Below the pieces are notes generated by a model. It saw only the letters and a program-made list of their open reading frames with translations, made no database searches and had not been told where the DNA came from. The translations under genes were made by a program, and so were the position numbers. From contig CAJQUN010000057.1 of the NCBI GenBank assembly GCA_907163345.1, positions 1,054,001-1,118,000 of the forward strand: a stretch of DNA of 64,000 bases, written 5' to 3'. Shown here in pieces: positions 12,230-22,388 of this stretch; positions within the stretch are counted from its first letter, which is position 1, and every line of letters starts with the position of its first letter. Origin of the DNA: Haberlea rhodopensis (lineage: Eukaryota > Streptophyta > Magnoliopsida > Lamiales > Gesneriaceae).

Positions 12230-13493
12230 GATTCTTCACAGAATCACTCGGGAGCGTACCTTGCGTCCTTCCAGAAATCAACGTGGCCAGCTGCCCTATC
12301 TGCACTTCCAGGTTCTTAATCGATGCATCCTGATTCTGCATCCTCACCTCACTCGAAGAAATCAGTTTGGCCATCAGCTCCTCCATACTCGGTTTTTGTG
12401 TGAACCCCGACTGTGGTTGTGGATTCAACACATTCTCTTGATTTGACCACCTCAGATTTGGGTGGTTTCTCCATCCCGGGTTGTATGAGTTTGAATATGG
12501 ATTGTTCTATTGCTTGTTTCCTACGAAATTCACAGCTTCAGTAGATTGATTAAATTGGTTACCTGCTTGGCACTCAATGCTCGGATGACCGCCTCCACAT
12601 AAATCACAGAAAATAGTTTGAGCTTGCATCGCTGCTGCACCCATGCTATCTATCTTCCGGTTCATAGCTTCCAACTGAGCCGAAATAGCAGTAATCTCGT
12701 CCACTTGATGGACTCTCATTGGTTTCTGTGACGTGTTCCTTTCTGATTGCCACTGATAGCTATTGAACGCCATTTCCTCCAATAAGTTATACGCTTCTTC
12801 CGGTGTCTTCCGCGTGATCGATCCCCCAGATGCTGCATCTATCATAGATTGGTTAGCAGAAAACAAACCATTGTAAAACGTCTGTACCTGCAGCCAGATG
12901 GGTAGACCGTGATGTGGGTATCTCCTCAATAAATCTTTGAAACGATCCCACGCTTCGTATAAACTCTCGGGATCGAATTGCCCGAACGTAGTGATATCGT
13001 TCCGCATCTTTGCCGTCTTGGAGGGAGGAAAGTACTTTGATAAGAAAGCTTTTGTCATCCCTTTCCATGTTGTAATTGATCCTGCAGGTAATGAATTTAA
13101 CCAAGATTTAGCTTTGTCTCTCAATGAAAAAGGGAAGAGCCTTAACCTGATGGCGTCGTCGGAGACGCCATTATGTTTAAACGTGTCACAGATCTCCAAG
13201 AAGTTGGAGATGTGAGTGTTTGGATAGTCCGTGGCAGCTCCCCCAAACAATACAGAGTGCTGTATCATTTGGATAATAGCAGGCTTGATCTCGAAATTAT
13301 TTGCCTGGATTGTCGGCCTAGTAATGCCGGATAAAGATCCATGAAACGCTGGTTGTGCAAAGTCCATCATCGATCTCGGGTTCTATGCTTCGTTATTGTC
13401 GACCATTGCTCGAGCCTCTCGTAGTCTTCTAAGTAGAGTCCTCTCTATTTCAGGATCAAATGGCTCGACAATGGGCTCCTCTCTTCTGAGCAT
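12230..13493 (-). pseudogene. Athila gag, unit 2 (two C-to-T stops, split end)
   Basis: Second copy of the gag-only element's Gag, starting at the ATG at 13491-13493. It has the same blocks as unit 1 (DAIRLRLFPFSLRDK, knuckle-like CDLCGGGHPSIEC). Two stops occur, at 13383-13385 and 12507-12509. In both, unit 1 keeps the Gln codon CAG where this copy has TAG, consistent with methylcytosine deamination. Where unit 1 has its own stop, this copy is intact (RFKDLL). The last seven codons lie beyond the solo LTR at 9430-9448. The two units have therefore decayed independently since the tandem formed. Confidence 0.92.
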
Positions 13494-13687
13494 GCACTAG
13501 AGAAATGGTTCCTGTACTGGATCAGACAAAAGGAGACAACAACAAAAAATACAAAATAAAAAACAAGAACAACTAACTAAAACAAAAAAAAAATATAAAA
13601 ACGAAATAATACAAATTGGCTAAATTACAATTAACTAATCTCGTATGATATTATACAGATTAGTCCCCGGCAACGGCGCCAAAAACT
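13494..13687 (-). other. Athila leader and primer site (unit 2)
   Basis: A-rich leader, with the tRNA-Asp primer-binding site at 13664-13681 (minus-strand TGGCGCCGTTGCCGGGGA), followed by a six-base spacer to the LTR. Confidence 0.88.
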
Positions 13688-15191
13688 TGACCTGGTTCAT
13701 TTTTAAACAGAAAATTCTCAATGTAGCGATTCTTTACCGCAAGTGCACGGTGTCAAGTTTTAGTATAGTTAAATGAAAGTAAGGGTTGTCGAATCCACAG
13801 GGACTAACGTATAAGTACCAAATAAAACTAGTAAAATTATATTTAGCCTACGATTAAAAAGAGGGTATATTAACTACTGCAAATTTATAATAAAGGACCT
13901 AAATAAAATAAGAATAAATAAAATGAATGGTTTCCGGATATGCAAAGGAATTTCGCTCGAGAAATTTATCTCGCTCTTCGTTCAACTATGTTATCTTTAA
14001 AGATTCGTTTGAATAAGAAATTACCAAACAATTGATTCTTAAGGTGAAAGGTTTTCGTTATTATTCAATACACTCTCTCGAGCTGTAAAGAAACTAATAT
14101 CAAATTAGAACAAGTAACTCTCGTTCACTTATTTACTAATCCGATATTGCATAAATCTTCAAAACCTCGTTACTCTAAATCTCTTGATTCAAAGCGCTCA
14201 CGTATGTGATTTTATCTCTCGATCTCAATCTTAAACATACATCATGAATTAATGTAGCTTATTATAACGTTATCTCTCGATCTCGGTTATAACTCACAGA
14301 ATTCAATCAAATTAGCTAGGCTTTGATCTTAATAAGCATTTAATTCATGAACAATAAGATATCAATACACTCAAACACATTTGAATCAATAAATCGAACA
14401 CAATTAACATCAAACTCGATAAAATAAACTTGATTCAATTCAAAACAAATCAATAAGACGTTTAATTGTTTCTCAACCTCAAAAACATCCAATGAAAATG
14501 AAAATAAAATAAAACCGAGTTTAGAAATACGATAAATGCTGGAACGAATCCGTGCGTTGCACCGTAATCTCTTCTCTTGCTCCTTCCTTGCACTCCGGAA
14601 AATGGCTCGCTCAAGCTTGGATGAAGAACGGAGGAAGATGGCTTTTCCTCCTCCTTCTAGGCGGCGGCTACTAGGGTTTTTAAGTGATAAAAATCGGTTC
14701 TAAACCCTCTCTGATATCATCTGATATGGTATGGAAGGGATCCCCCATTTAAACCACCGAAAATCACGTTAAATTAGGAAAATAAGATTTTCAGAAAATC
14801 GCGTATCGATCGATCGAAAAGATTTTTCGATCGATCGGTGCACTGTTCACTTCAGCCTTTGAAACTTTCTGCCTGGATTGATCGATCGATATTTTGGTTC
14901 CGATCGATCGATCCTTCGATAAAATTTTTGCCGAAGTTTTTGCCTGGATCGATCGATCGATCGAGAAATAATCTCGATCGATCGAAATTCTGAAAAATCT
15001 GAATTCTTCAATTTTTTTCTCTTTTTCGCCTCGGTTCAACCCGTTTCCTTCATTTTAGCTCATTTCTTCCATTTCCGACCTATTTTCCTGAAACAAGCAA
15101 ATAAATACCAAAAAGCGTAATTTCATCCAGAAAAAAGTATGAAAAACGGAAAGAAATTACAGCTAAAAACACTTAAAATCCAAGCCTATCA
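13688..15191 (-). repeat. Athila LTR, right copy (5' LTR)
   Basis: Plus-strand termini are TGACCTGG and CCTATCA, with target duplication GTGGC following at 15192-15196. It carries a palindrome cluster at 14804-14987, in which one copy has grown by an extra GATC repeat (near 14949-14965) and another has been altered to TTGATCGATCGATA. Confidence 0.93.
14804..14987. repeat. CGATCGATCG palindrome cluster (right gag-only LTR)
   Basis: Homologue of the clusters in the other two LTRs of the array. Copy-number slippage of the GATC unit is visible relative to 2811-2990 and 7424-7598. Confidence 0.93.
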
Positions 15192-15676
15192 GTGGCCAAC
15201 TCTTGGTCCAACGAAAAACCTAGTTTCTCAAGATTCTATTTGTATCCAATCATCTTGAGTACATGAGATCCAACAAGGGTTCCTTCTAACATTCTGCACT
15301 GAAATACCGCTGTAGAGACGTCATACCTCTCTTGTCTAGCTTGTTGTTGGTAAAGTTGCTTCAGATGTTCAATCATATTGAACGCATTCATTTCCTCATG
15401 TTTCTTCTGAAGCTCAGAGTTCATGGTTGCTAGCATTAAACAACCAACATCAAGTGCGTCATTTTGATGCTTCTTGTAAGCATCCTTATCGGCCCTCGCG
15501 GCCGTAACGGGAGGTTCCTCAGCAGGTCAGGTTCCTCAAGGACATATTGCTTTTTCTCTTGTTTGAGGACAATCCTCATATTCCTATACTAGTCTAGGAA
15601 ATTTGTCCCATTTAATTTGTCCTTCTCAAGGACCGATCGCAATGAAAGTGTACTTGTAACGTTGTTTGATGCCATG
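15192..15676 (-). pseudogene. Ty1/copia gag N-terminal half
   Basis: N-terminal part of the copia Gag whose C-terminal part is at 957-1694. The ATG lies at about 15674-15676 and the protein starts MASNNVTSTLSLRSVLEKDK. Further blocks are LNGTNFLD, QEKKQYVLEEP and MNAFNMIEHLKQLYQQQARQ, typical of the UBN2-type gag of plant copia elements. The Trp expected after NFLD is a TAG stop (15589-15591). Frame changes follow near 15500, and a further stop occurs near 15236. It is a decayed host for the Athila insertion. Confidence 0.88.
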
Positions 15677-16805
15677 AATATCTACAATATAAATATGCAA
15701 AATAAGTTTATGATTTAATCATTTAATAAGGTCTTATATTAAATGATACTCCCACTATTTAGTTAAAAAACATCAACCCTCAAAAACTATTAGTGGGCCA
15801 AACCCATATTTCACCTAACCTTGAGTTAGCTTTGGCTAATCACCCAAGACTCGGTTATTTAGATAGACAACGCTTTGTCAATTATATCACATGTAACTCT
15901 TGGATGGTTGGCGAACAACACTTTGTTCTAATTCATCTAATGAATTATTTCCCAACCCCATGCCTCTAGTCCCAATCCTATTGAGATAACGCTAGTTAAG
16001 TCGAACCCAATTAAAATAACACGAATATCACTTTTATCCTATCGCGCCTTACTAAGATTGTCACGGTGCTTTGCTTTGGCAAACCCACGCATGTTCAATC
16101 GAAGTCTTGACGAGTACTTTTAATTGGAAGGCATCTTGATTGACTTAATATTATTAGAGGGATTTAAAGATCTCACGATTTTATTAATATTGAAAATATG
16201 TCTGGTACATATACATATCTACATATATGTATATCAAGCATCAATATTAAATAAAACGATAAGCATGCATCACATACATCAACATAAAATAAATGTGACA
16301 TGGTTATAGCCCCAACTAATGATTTTCTCAAGCCAATGAGAAAATCTAAAAGGTCAACCTAAGGGTAACATCTCCAAGCACCTCTTTGGTCCTTTTGTGA
16401 ATGGCCTCCTCGTCCTGGCACCATGGTCCATCTTCATTGATCTCCATCAATACAACTATAACTATACTATATAACAATTACATGATATAGAGAAGTCCTC
16501 GAGTTACATTCGAGGGGGAGCATAGGGGAGGGAATACATTCATAAAAATAGAGAAGGCACGACTCGCATGCCGTATTTAAAATTACAATCTTCCACAAAA
16601 TACCTATCTAATAGGTCATAGGGCTATAACCATGCACCATGCTCAAACAACACATAAAACATGCTTGAACATAAATGAATTAAATTCTAAACAATTTAAA
16701 ATTTAATTCTAAGATAATAAAACTGTAAAATAAAATTACAAAAATTATCGCACAGACATCAAATGTCTCGGACCCCGTGCACGAGAGGGGCACGAACGCT
16801 CGCTC
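15677..16805. other. Copia leader or LTR-like sequence, unassigned
   Basis: AT-rich DNA upstream (minus strand) of the copia gag start. It probably contains the 5' leader and 5' LTR of that element, but I could not find a clear initiator-Met primer site or both LTR ends. No credible gene is seen on either strand. The AT-rich palindromic stretch ATATACATATCTACATATATGTATAT lies near 16208-16233. Confidence 0.4.
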
Positions 16806-16970
16806 ACCATGGGCGGTCGCCCGCCTCAAGCTCAAACCATTGAGCTCGGTCGCCCATCTCAAGCATGAGCCATGAGCTCGGTCGCCCGCCTCAAGCCATG
16901 AGCCCGGATCTCGGTCGCCCGCCTCAAGCCACAATGACATGATCTCGATCGCCCGCCTCAAGCCATGACG
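16806..16970. repeat. GC-rich minisatellite, unit CGGTCGCCCGCCTCAAGC
   Basis: Four to five degenerate copies of GGTCGCCCGCCTCAAGC are separated by spacers related to CATGAGCTC, with a unit of roughly 30-45 bases. The last copy reads TCGATCGCCCGCC. The array is strikingly GC-rich in AT-rich surroundings. The minus strand is open through the array, but the predicted peptide is just a repeat of the unit, so coding is unlikely. Confidence 0.85.
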
Positions 16971-16988
16971 ATCAATTCGATGAAGGGA

Positions 16989-17158
16989 TGTGTTATCCAA
17001 GTGCCATGTGATCATGCACATGCACATGCACTAAAAATATGTTATACTATTTGCTTGACTCATCGAAGTCCAGAACATATTAATTCAAAGTCTGTACTTT
17101 TAATTATCCGGGTTTGTTTAATCATCGTTAATCTGAATTAATTAGTAGGGGCCTTACA
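16989..17158 (-). mobile_element. Terminal fragment of a family-E LTR
   Basis: Shares the last about 170 bases of the solo LTR 9449-12229, from ATGTGTT-TCCAAGTGCCATGTGATCATGC to the terminus GGGGCCTTACA. The remainder is absent, so the fragment is truncated on its left side against the minisatellite. Confidence 0.85.
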
Positions 17159-17399
17159 TGATATGTATATATACTCATGGTGTGTGGTTGTTTCTGTAGG
17201 GGCTCATAGACGGGGGAAGCCGGGATTGTGAGTATACCTTCTTTTGCTAGGATATAACTGATGTATAATATGTGATGTATGAGATATTGATCACATATTA
17301 TCTTAATCCTGATAAATAAATAATGACATATACTTAATTGTATATGTAAATGAGGTTTAAGGTAATGAGGCCCACAACAGACCTACCGTTGCTAAACTT
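17159..17399. other. Unassigned, possible LTR remnant
   Basis: Contains GTGTGTGGTTGTTTCTGTAG followed by GGCTCATAGACGGG, which loosely resembles 62405-62455 of the chromovirus LTR. It may therefore be a plus-oriented chromovirus LTR scrap. No gene is seen. Confidence 0.3.
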
Positions 17400-17949
17400 C
17401 TAAACTTGTATGAGGGAGCTTCTGAACTGGAAAATGTTTCATATGCTACATTCACATCATCTATATATGCTACCATTTCAACATAAATTTCCGAAATTTC
17501 CTCGAAATTTGTTTCTATAACAACCTCGTCACCTTTGTTAATTCGATCCTTACCAAATCTTATTTGTAATGCCGCTAAAAATGATGTCTAACCATAAATG
17601 AATCCATATTTATGCATCCATTCATACCAGTTTAAGGCAATATCATCCAACTGAAATGATGCAACAATTAAACGTTGAGGGTTGGGTGTGCAATAATAGT
17701 CAAAATACCTTTGGATTCTTGCAACCCAAGCTGAAGGATTGTCACAGAGAATCTCGGAATCTTAACACGCAAAGACTTCACGAACTGAGGAAACTCAACT
17801 GATGTGTGTGAATGTTGGTGGTTAAGTGGTGAATTAAAAAATTCAATGCTTGAATTTTGTTTTTCAACCAAAATTGTTTGTTTCTCCTGCAATAGAGCTA
17901 CTCGCAATAGAATTTCCTCCACACGCGTGAGACATGTACCATCTGCCAT
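17400..17949 (-). pseudogene. Ty3 gag remnant
   Basis: Minus-strand remnant of a Ty3 Gag beginning MADGTCLTRVEEILL (ATG 17947-17949). After a frame change it continues with DYYCTPNPQRLIVASFQLDD and ALNWYEWMHKYG, the retrotransposon gag core, then LAALQIRFGK. The Trp expected in the next block is a TAG stop (17588-17590). The frame is interrupted several times and ends in unrecognised sequence near 17400. With the short LTR at 18601-18852 it resembles a small chromovirus of the Reina type, but the clade call is tentative because pol is missing. Confidence 0.75.
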
Positions 17950-18600
17950 TGAATTTATTCGAACAAAATTCACTGAAGCTTCTGCTCGGAATCTGTGAAA
18001 TTTCCGGCCCAATACACGATTGATAGAGAATCAAAGAACGAAAATGAAACAGAGACGGCAAGTACTCAAAATTTGATTCGAAATTGTAGGATTTGAAAAA
18101 AAAAAAAAGCAACAGTGAAATCAATAAATCGGACGAGCAACGTTACGGAATTTGAAGCATAATTTGAAGGGATTGGTAGTGCAAACTGAAATGTCGATGA
18201 CAAAAAAAACAACAGCGAAGATTGGACAATTTCCAGCGCCTAAAAAAAGGTTTCAACAGAATTTCAATATTTGTTAGGAAAGCAGTAATCAACAAGTGTA
18301 GCACAATTGCCCTCTGCCATCGCAAATGTCAGGACAAATTTGAAAAAAAATCACAATTGAGATGAAAATTTACACAGAAGAATGGAACTCGGAATCAAAG
18401 AAAAATGTGCCGTAATTGAACAACACCAGAGTCAATCCGTCGAAGAGAACACAACAAAATCGTCAAGGAATTCGATAACGAGATCGATCTTGTAGCTGAC
18501 GAAATTGAAGCCAAAAAATGACCGTAAATACAATGAAATTGGACGCAGCAGTGATAAATTCACAAGAAGAAATGTGAATCCGAATCGACGAGAGCACCAA
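17950..18600 (-). other. Ty3 leader with probable primer-binding site
   Basis: Leader between gag and the LTR on the minus strand, A-rich with short G/A tracts. Directly next to the LTR the minus strand reads TTGGTGCTCTCGTCGATTCG at about 18581-18600, starting with the TGG expected of a primer site. I did not assign the tRNA. No gene is present. Confidence 0.6.
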
Positions 18601-18852
18601 TGTTATTATCTGAATTTTGGTTTTGAGAAGTAATGAAGTGAAAGAAGAATTAACAGAAGAATTGGGAGAGAATCAGGGAGAAGACAACTTGCTTAAATGG
18701 GTTCTACATCTTATTTGCTATTTATCGACTTTACAAAAATGAATCACAACTCTAAAACTCAAGCTTTACGCTTTACAAGTTGGCTATACAAATTTGAGTA
18801 TAACCCTTGGTCTGATACTCGAAATTTAGGCCTCACTCTTGCTGATATTACA
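18601..18852 (-). repeat. Short Ty3 LTR (252 bp)
   Basis: Plus-strand ends are TGTTATTATCTG and GATATTACA; on the minus strand it runs TGTAATATCAGC...ATAATAACA and is followed by the probable primer site. It therefore qualifies as the 5' LTR of the gag remnant at 17400-17949. The partner LTR is not in the window. Confidence 0.7.
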
Positions 18853-19979
18853 ACTGTTCATTCCTATGAGTGACGAGGGAATTCTTAAAGTCAGCAAAGA
18901 TCCATGTTTTCGCACTTAATACGAAGAGAACCATGCGGAAAAAGAAGAAGAAACAAACTTTTGTTTCAAGTAATTCAGAGAAATAATCTCCAACTCCCAT
19001 CCTATTTTCATCCTATTGCAGAAGTCAATCTAACACGTGCTTACGGACGAATGTGCACTCACAGCAAAGCCAAAGGCAGTAAAGTCCCCTAAGTAGAAAG
19101 GAATTGTGATCACCAAAGAACAGAAGGTGAAGACACCTCAATAGTCTCCTGCTGCTATCACCCATACTGACAAAAGCAAAGCTGTTTTGGTTGAATCCTC
19201 TCTGCCAAAAAAGAAGCATGACAGAGTCGTAGCTGATTTCACCTTCTATATGGATACAATTATAGAGAACAATCGGAAGAAATCCATTGGCCATTGGATA
19301 GACAAAAATTAAACATTCGCGTCACTGGCGCGATCAAGAAAATAAGATAGATAAACAACACGACGCAAGGCATCATGTGATAAACGAAACTACTGCAATT
19401 GCTGAGGCCTTAAAAAGTAGGATCTCGTCCTTGCCAATGTCAATGAAGCTATAAGGTTTTCTCTCTTTTAGCTCCCCATAAAGAGAACTTCAATCAAGCT
19501 TCCTCTACCCCAATACTAACTACACAGTACTCAACTCTTATAGGAGTAATTATGTGCTACCGGGATACAATTGGTCTTGCCAAAATGGGTTGGGATTGTT
19601 TTGAAAGATCCATAAGGGAAACTTGAATCCTCATCTGTTCCTATTCAGCTCCCACCCCCTTCTTCTCGAGCTTAGCTCACGACAACATCCTCAAAAAGTT
19701 CATCCTCATTTGGAAGTTGATCTAGATCGAGTCACGAAAAAGTCAGCTACAAGACCATTCTTACAAATGCCTCCCAACCAGCAAAGACGGAAGTTTTAGC
19801 TCTCGTTCATACAGTCCAACAAGCTGAGGTTCGAAGCGAACCCTATCAGCCAAAGTCGATTGCTCTCTCACAAATAGTCCAAATCCGAGACTTCACATCC
19901 CGTTCTTGTTGCTGTTGAAGAATAAATGATCCAAGAGCATGTCCTCTCCACCAATGCTTTCGAAAATCAATTATAATAA
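18853..19979. other. Unassigned AC-rich degenerate sequence
   Basis: About 1.1 kb with many short lysine- and proline-rich reading stretches broken by stops, such as KPKAVKSPK near 19065. It could be a decayed retroelement or pseudogene. I recognise no domain, and nothing here supports a gene. Confidence 0.3.
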
Positions 19980-20220
19980 AAAAAATTGTTTACCAGTTTT
20001 TACCACTTGTCATTCAGTTTACTTAGTTAACCTTCAGTTAAATTTCTATTAACAGTTAGATTGTTAGTTAGCTTTCTGTTCACACATAAGTTACATTAGT
20101 TATAGGCAGTTAATTATACTTATTCCCATATAATATATAAACCAATGTACATTACTTTTTTGATCAATCAGTTCATATTTTAATCTTCTCGTCTTCTTCA
20201 ATGCAAGCTCTGCATTATAA
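19980..20220 (+). promoter_or_regulatory. 5' LTR promoter region of a second copia element
   Basis: AT-rich sequence ending just before a primer site, with a good TATA box (CATATAATATATAAACC, about 20128-20144), some 80-90 bases upstream of the LTR end. This is the expected place for a copia LTR promoter. The left LTR boundary is not clear. Confidence 0.55.
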
Positions 20221-20222
20221 TA

Positions 20223-20234
20223 TGGTGTCAGAAG
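20223..20234 (+). other. Primer-binding site, degenerate initiator tRNA-Met type
   Basis: TGGTGTCAGAAG differs by few bases from the usual TGGTATCAGAGC of copia elements. It lies 100 bases upstream of a copia gag start. Confidence 0.65.
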
Positions 20235-21026
20235 AAATTCATTTCCACGCCTACTGTTTCCTTTTTCACTTTTGACTCCATCGTCGTTTCTTCTACTCTG
20301 TTTTCATTCCGGTAGTTTACGGATCATGGCATCTCCGGATCCTATTTCTTAGCCATCATCAACAGCAACTTCAGCCATTGACGATCCTTTCAGTCCATAC
20401 ATTCTCCACCATTCAGATCTGTAAGGAATCCGACAAGCATTAAATTCAGCGGAATAAAAAAAATCCGGATTCCCACCGAGGACCTATACGAAGTTATCAT
20501 ATCGGTGTCAAGAGTTATACCTTTGTAGAATCCTCGAAGCAAAACCTCCACGAGTCACGAGCAAAACTTTTCAGCTTTGCATCTACGGTATCCACACGAT
20601 CAAATCGAAAGTGTTGTTGAATTCATCAAGTTGCTAGACTTGATAAATCAACTGGAAGAAAGGGACGAAGGCGACGGCTGCTTGTTCTAAACAAAAGCAC
20701 GTCAGTCGTAGGTTTTTGTGTTAATCATTTTAACGTCTGATCTATTCTTAACCTAATGTATATATATATATATATTGGTAAGATGAGGCGGCTAACAACT
20801 GAATATCGGCTTTCTCAAAACCCTTAGCCCATTAATCAATTCCCGTCTATATATATTGCCCATTATATATATCTCTATATATATATTTGGCCCATTAGTT
20901 TATATTAGGACTCTTCCTAATCAATTTAATTCATCCAATTAATTTAACTCCCTTTATCGATTTAATCTTGTGTGCGACCCGTTAGAATCTTGTAACATTG
21001 ACAGTGACATAAAATCTCATTTTATG

Positions 21027-22388
21027 TGATAAGTGTCGTTATTACACTTATTTAGATGCGATTTCCAATGGTTTTTGTATTATTTTTGGATTATTTTACA
21101 CTTTTTGGTATATATTTCTCTATTTCAGGAATCAATGTTGAAATGCATAAAAGTAGAGGAAATAAGCCAAAAATGATGAAAAACGACCGAACCGAGCGAA
21201 CGCGTCAAAGCCAAGGAATAAAGGAAGGAAAGAAAAATAATAATAAAAGCAGCTCGATCGATCGAGACTCAATCTCGATCGATCGGCGTATCCAGAAAGT
21301 TGTCTCGATCGATCGAGCGGTCTGCTCGATCGATCGCCCGGTAGAATTTTCTGAAAAATAAATTCCTTAGAGAGTTTGTGTCCAACAAGCAAGTGAAAAA
21401 AATCCTTTCCTAGATATATTTTGGACGAAAATCACACCTAGGAGGAGATTTTACACCCTAGGAAGGGCCTTTATTCATCCATACTCCATATCACCATCAT
21501 CCACCATCACCCTCTTCATCCTAGGAATTGGAACAAGCCAACAAGAGAATCGAGGAGCACGATCGAGAAAGAAGCAAGAGGAAGGACCGAGAATCAACGA
21601 AGAAGTCGACTTGGGAGTTTGCTTTTACCTTTCTATTATTGTTTTGAATGAATATTGGATTTATTGTGTTTTTGATGATTGAGAAATATCTTGAACATAG
21701 TTTTTCCTATTGATATTGTGATCAAATTCATATATCTTCTTTGTGCATGTTTTATTGTTCTTCATGCTTTTGAAGGATTGACCCCCTTTGAATGATCTTT
21801 TATTATAATTGAGATTGAAAGATAAAACTATAATACGATATAGTAATTCATGTCGTGTGTTAAAGATTAGATCGAAAGGTAAAATCACATATGAGTGATA
21901 ACTTTAGGTTGTTTAATCTAAAGTTAGTGGTTGTTACAAATGTTCATTAAATATCGAATTGTTAATTAAGTGAACGAGAATTACTTGTTGCAATTTGATG
22001 TTAGATTTAATATAGCTCGAGAGAGTATATTGAATAAATTTGGAAAACTCGTCACCTTAGAGATGTATGGAGAAAAGAATTGTAAGAGTTTGTTTAGGTG
22101 AATCATTGTTTGATAATTCTTTCTTGTGGACTTTTCTCGTGATCGTCGATGGTTTTGGTTGGATTAGAATAGTTTAATTTTGTTTATTTAGTTTATTAAT
22201 TAATTATCGTAGGTTAAATATAGTTTAAAAGAAATCTTATTTGGTACTTGCTTGTTAGTCCAAGGTTCGACACTCGTACTTACGAATCACTATATTAAAA
22301 CTTAACACTGTACGCTTGCGGTCGATTTGTGTTGTTGATTTATATCATCCACTGCTTAATATTTATTTACTAAAGAAAAGTGCGATCA
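21027..22388 (+). mobile_element. Athila-like solo LTR nested in copia solo LTR
   Basis: Ends are TGATAAGTGTCG and GTGCGATCA; the flanks TTATG (21022-21026) and GTATG (22389-22393) match in four of five bases. Removing it restores ATTTTATGTCACAAGC in the copia LTR. The 3' part (GTAGGCTAAATATAG, TTGGTACTTG, AAAACTTAACACTGTACGCTTGCGG) is homologous to the end of the Athila LTRs, so it belongs to a diverged Athila-like family. The first 25 bases form an inverted repeat, and a palindrome cluster lies at 21253-21339. Confidence 0.88.
21253..21339. repeat. CGATCGATCG palindrome cluster (diverged Athila-like LTR)
   Basis: Four cores in 87 bases, mostly flanked as CTCGATCGATCGAG. They sit 227-313 bases into the LTR, a similar depth to the cluster in the main Athila LTRs. 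Confidence 0.93.

Larger units (their letters stand above)
1695..15191 (-). mobile_element. Athila-type gag-only retrotransposon, tandem LTR-gag-LTR-gag-LTR
   Basis: Three LTRs of about 1.5 kb (1695-3193, 6307-7802, 13688-15191) alternate with two internal regions. Each internal region has, in minus-strand order, a tRNA-Asp primer site, a gag frame, a long non-coding tract and a polypurine tract. Neither has any protease, reverse transcriptase, RNase H or integrase. Relative to the full Athila at 41230-60221, the deletion starts just after the gag residues KEQ and rejoins the 3' non-coding tract upstream of a conserved stretch reading AGTCCAGCTTGAG. This is the layout described for gag-only non-autonomous plant elements (TR-GAG). 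A single target duplication flanks the array, so the tandem form arose by LTR-LTR recombination after or during one insertion. Unit two also carries a solo LTR at 9449-12229. Confidence 0.92.
1690..15196. repeat. 5-bp target-site duplication GTGGC flanking 1695-15191
   Basis: GTGGC is present at 1690-1694 and at 15192-15196, immediately outside the TG and CA termini of the intervening Athila-type element. Removing the element and one copy restores continuity of the copia gag reading direction across the junction. The whole three-LTR structure therefore occupies a single insertion site. Confidence 0.95.
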
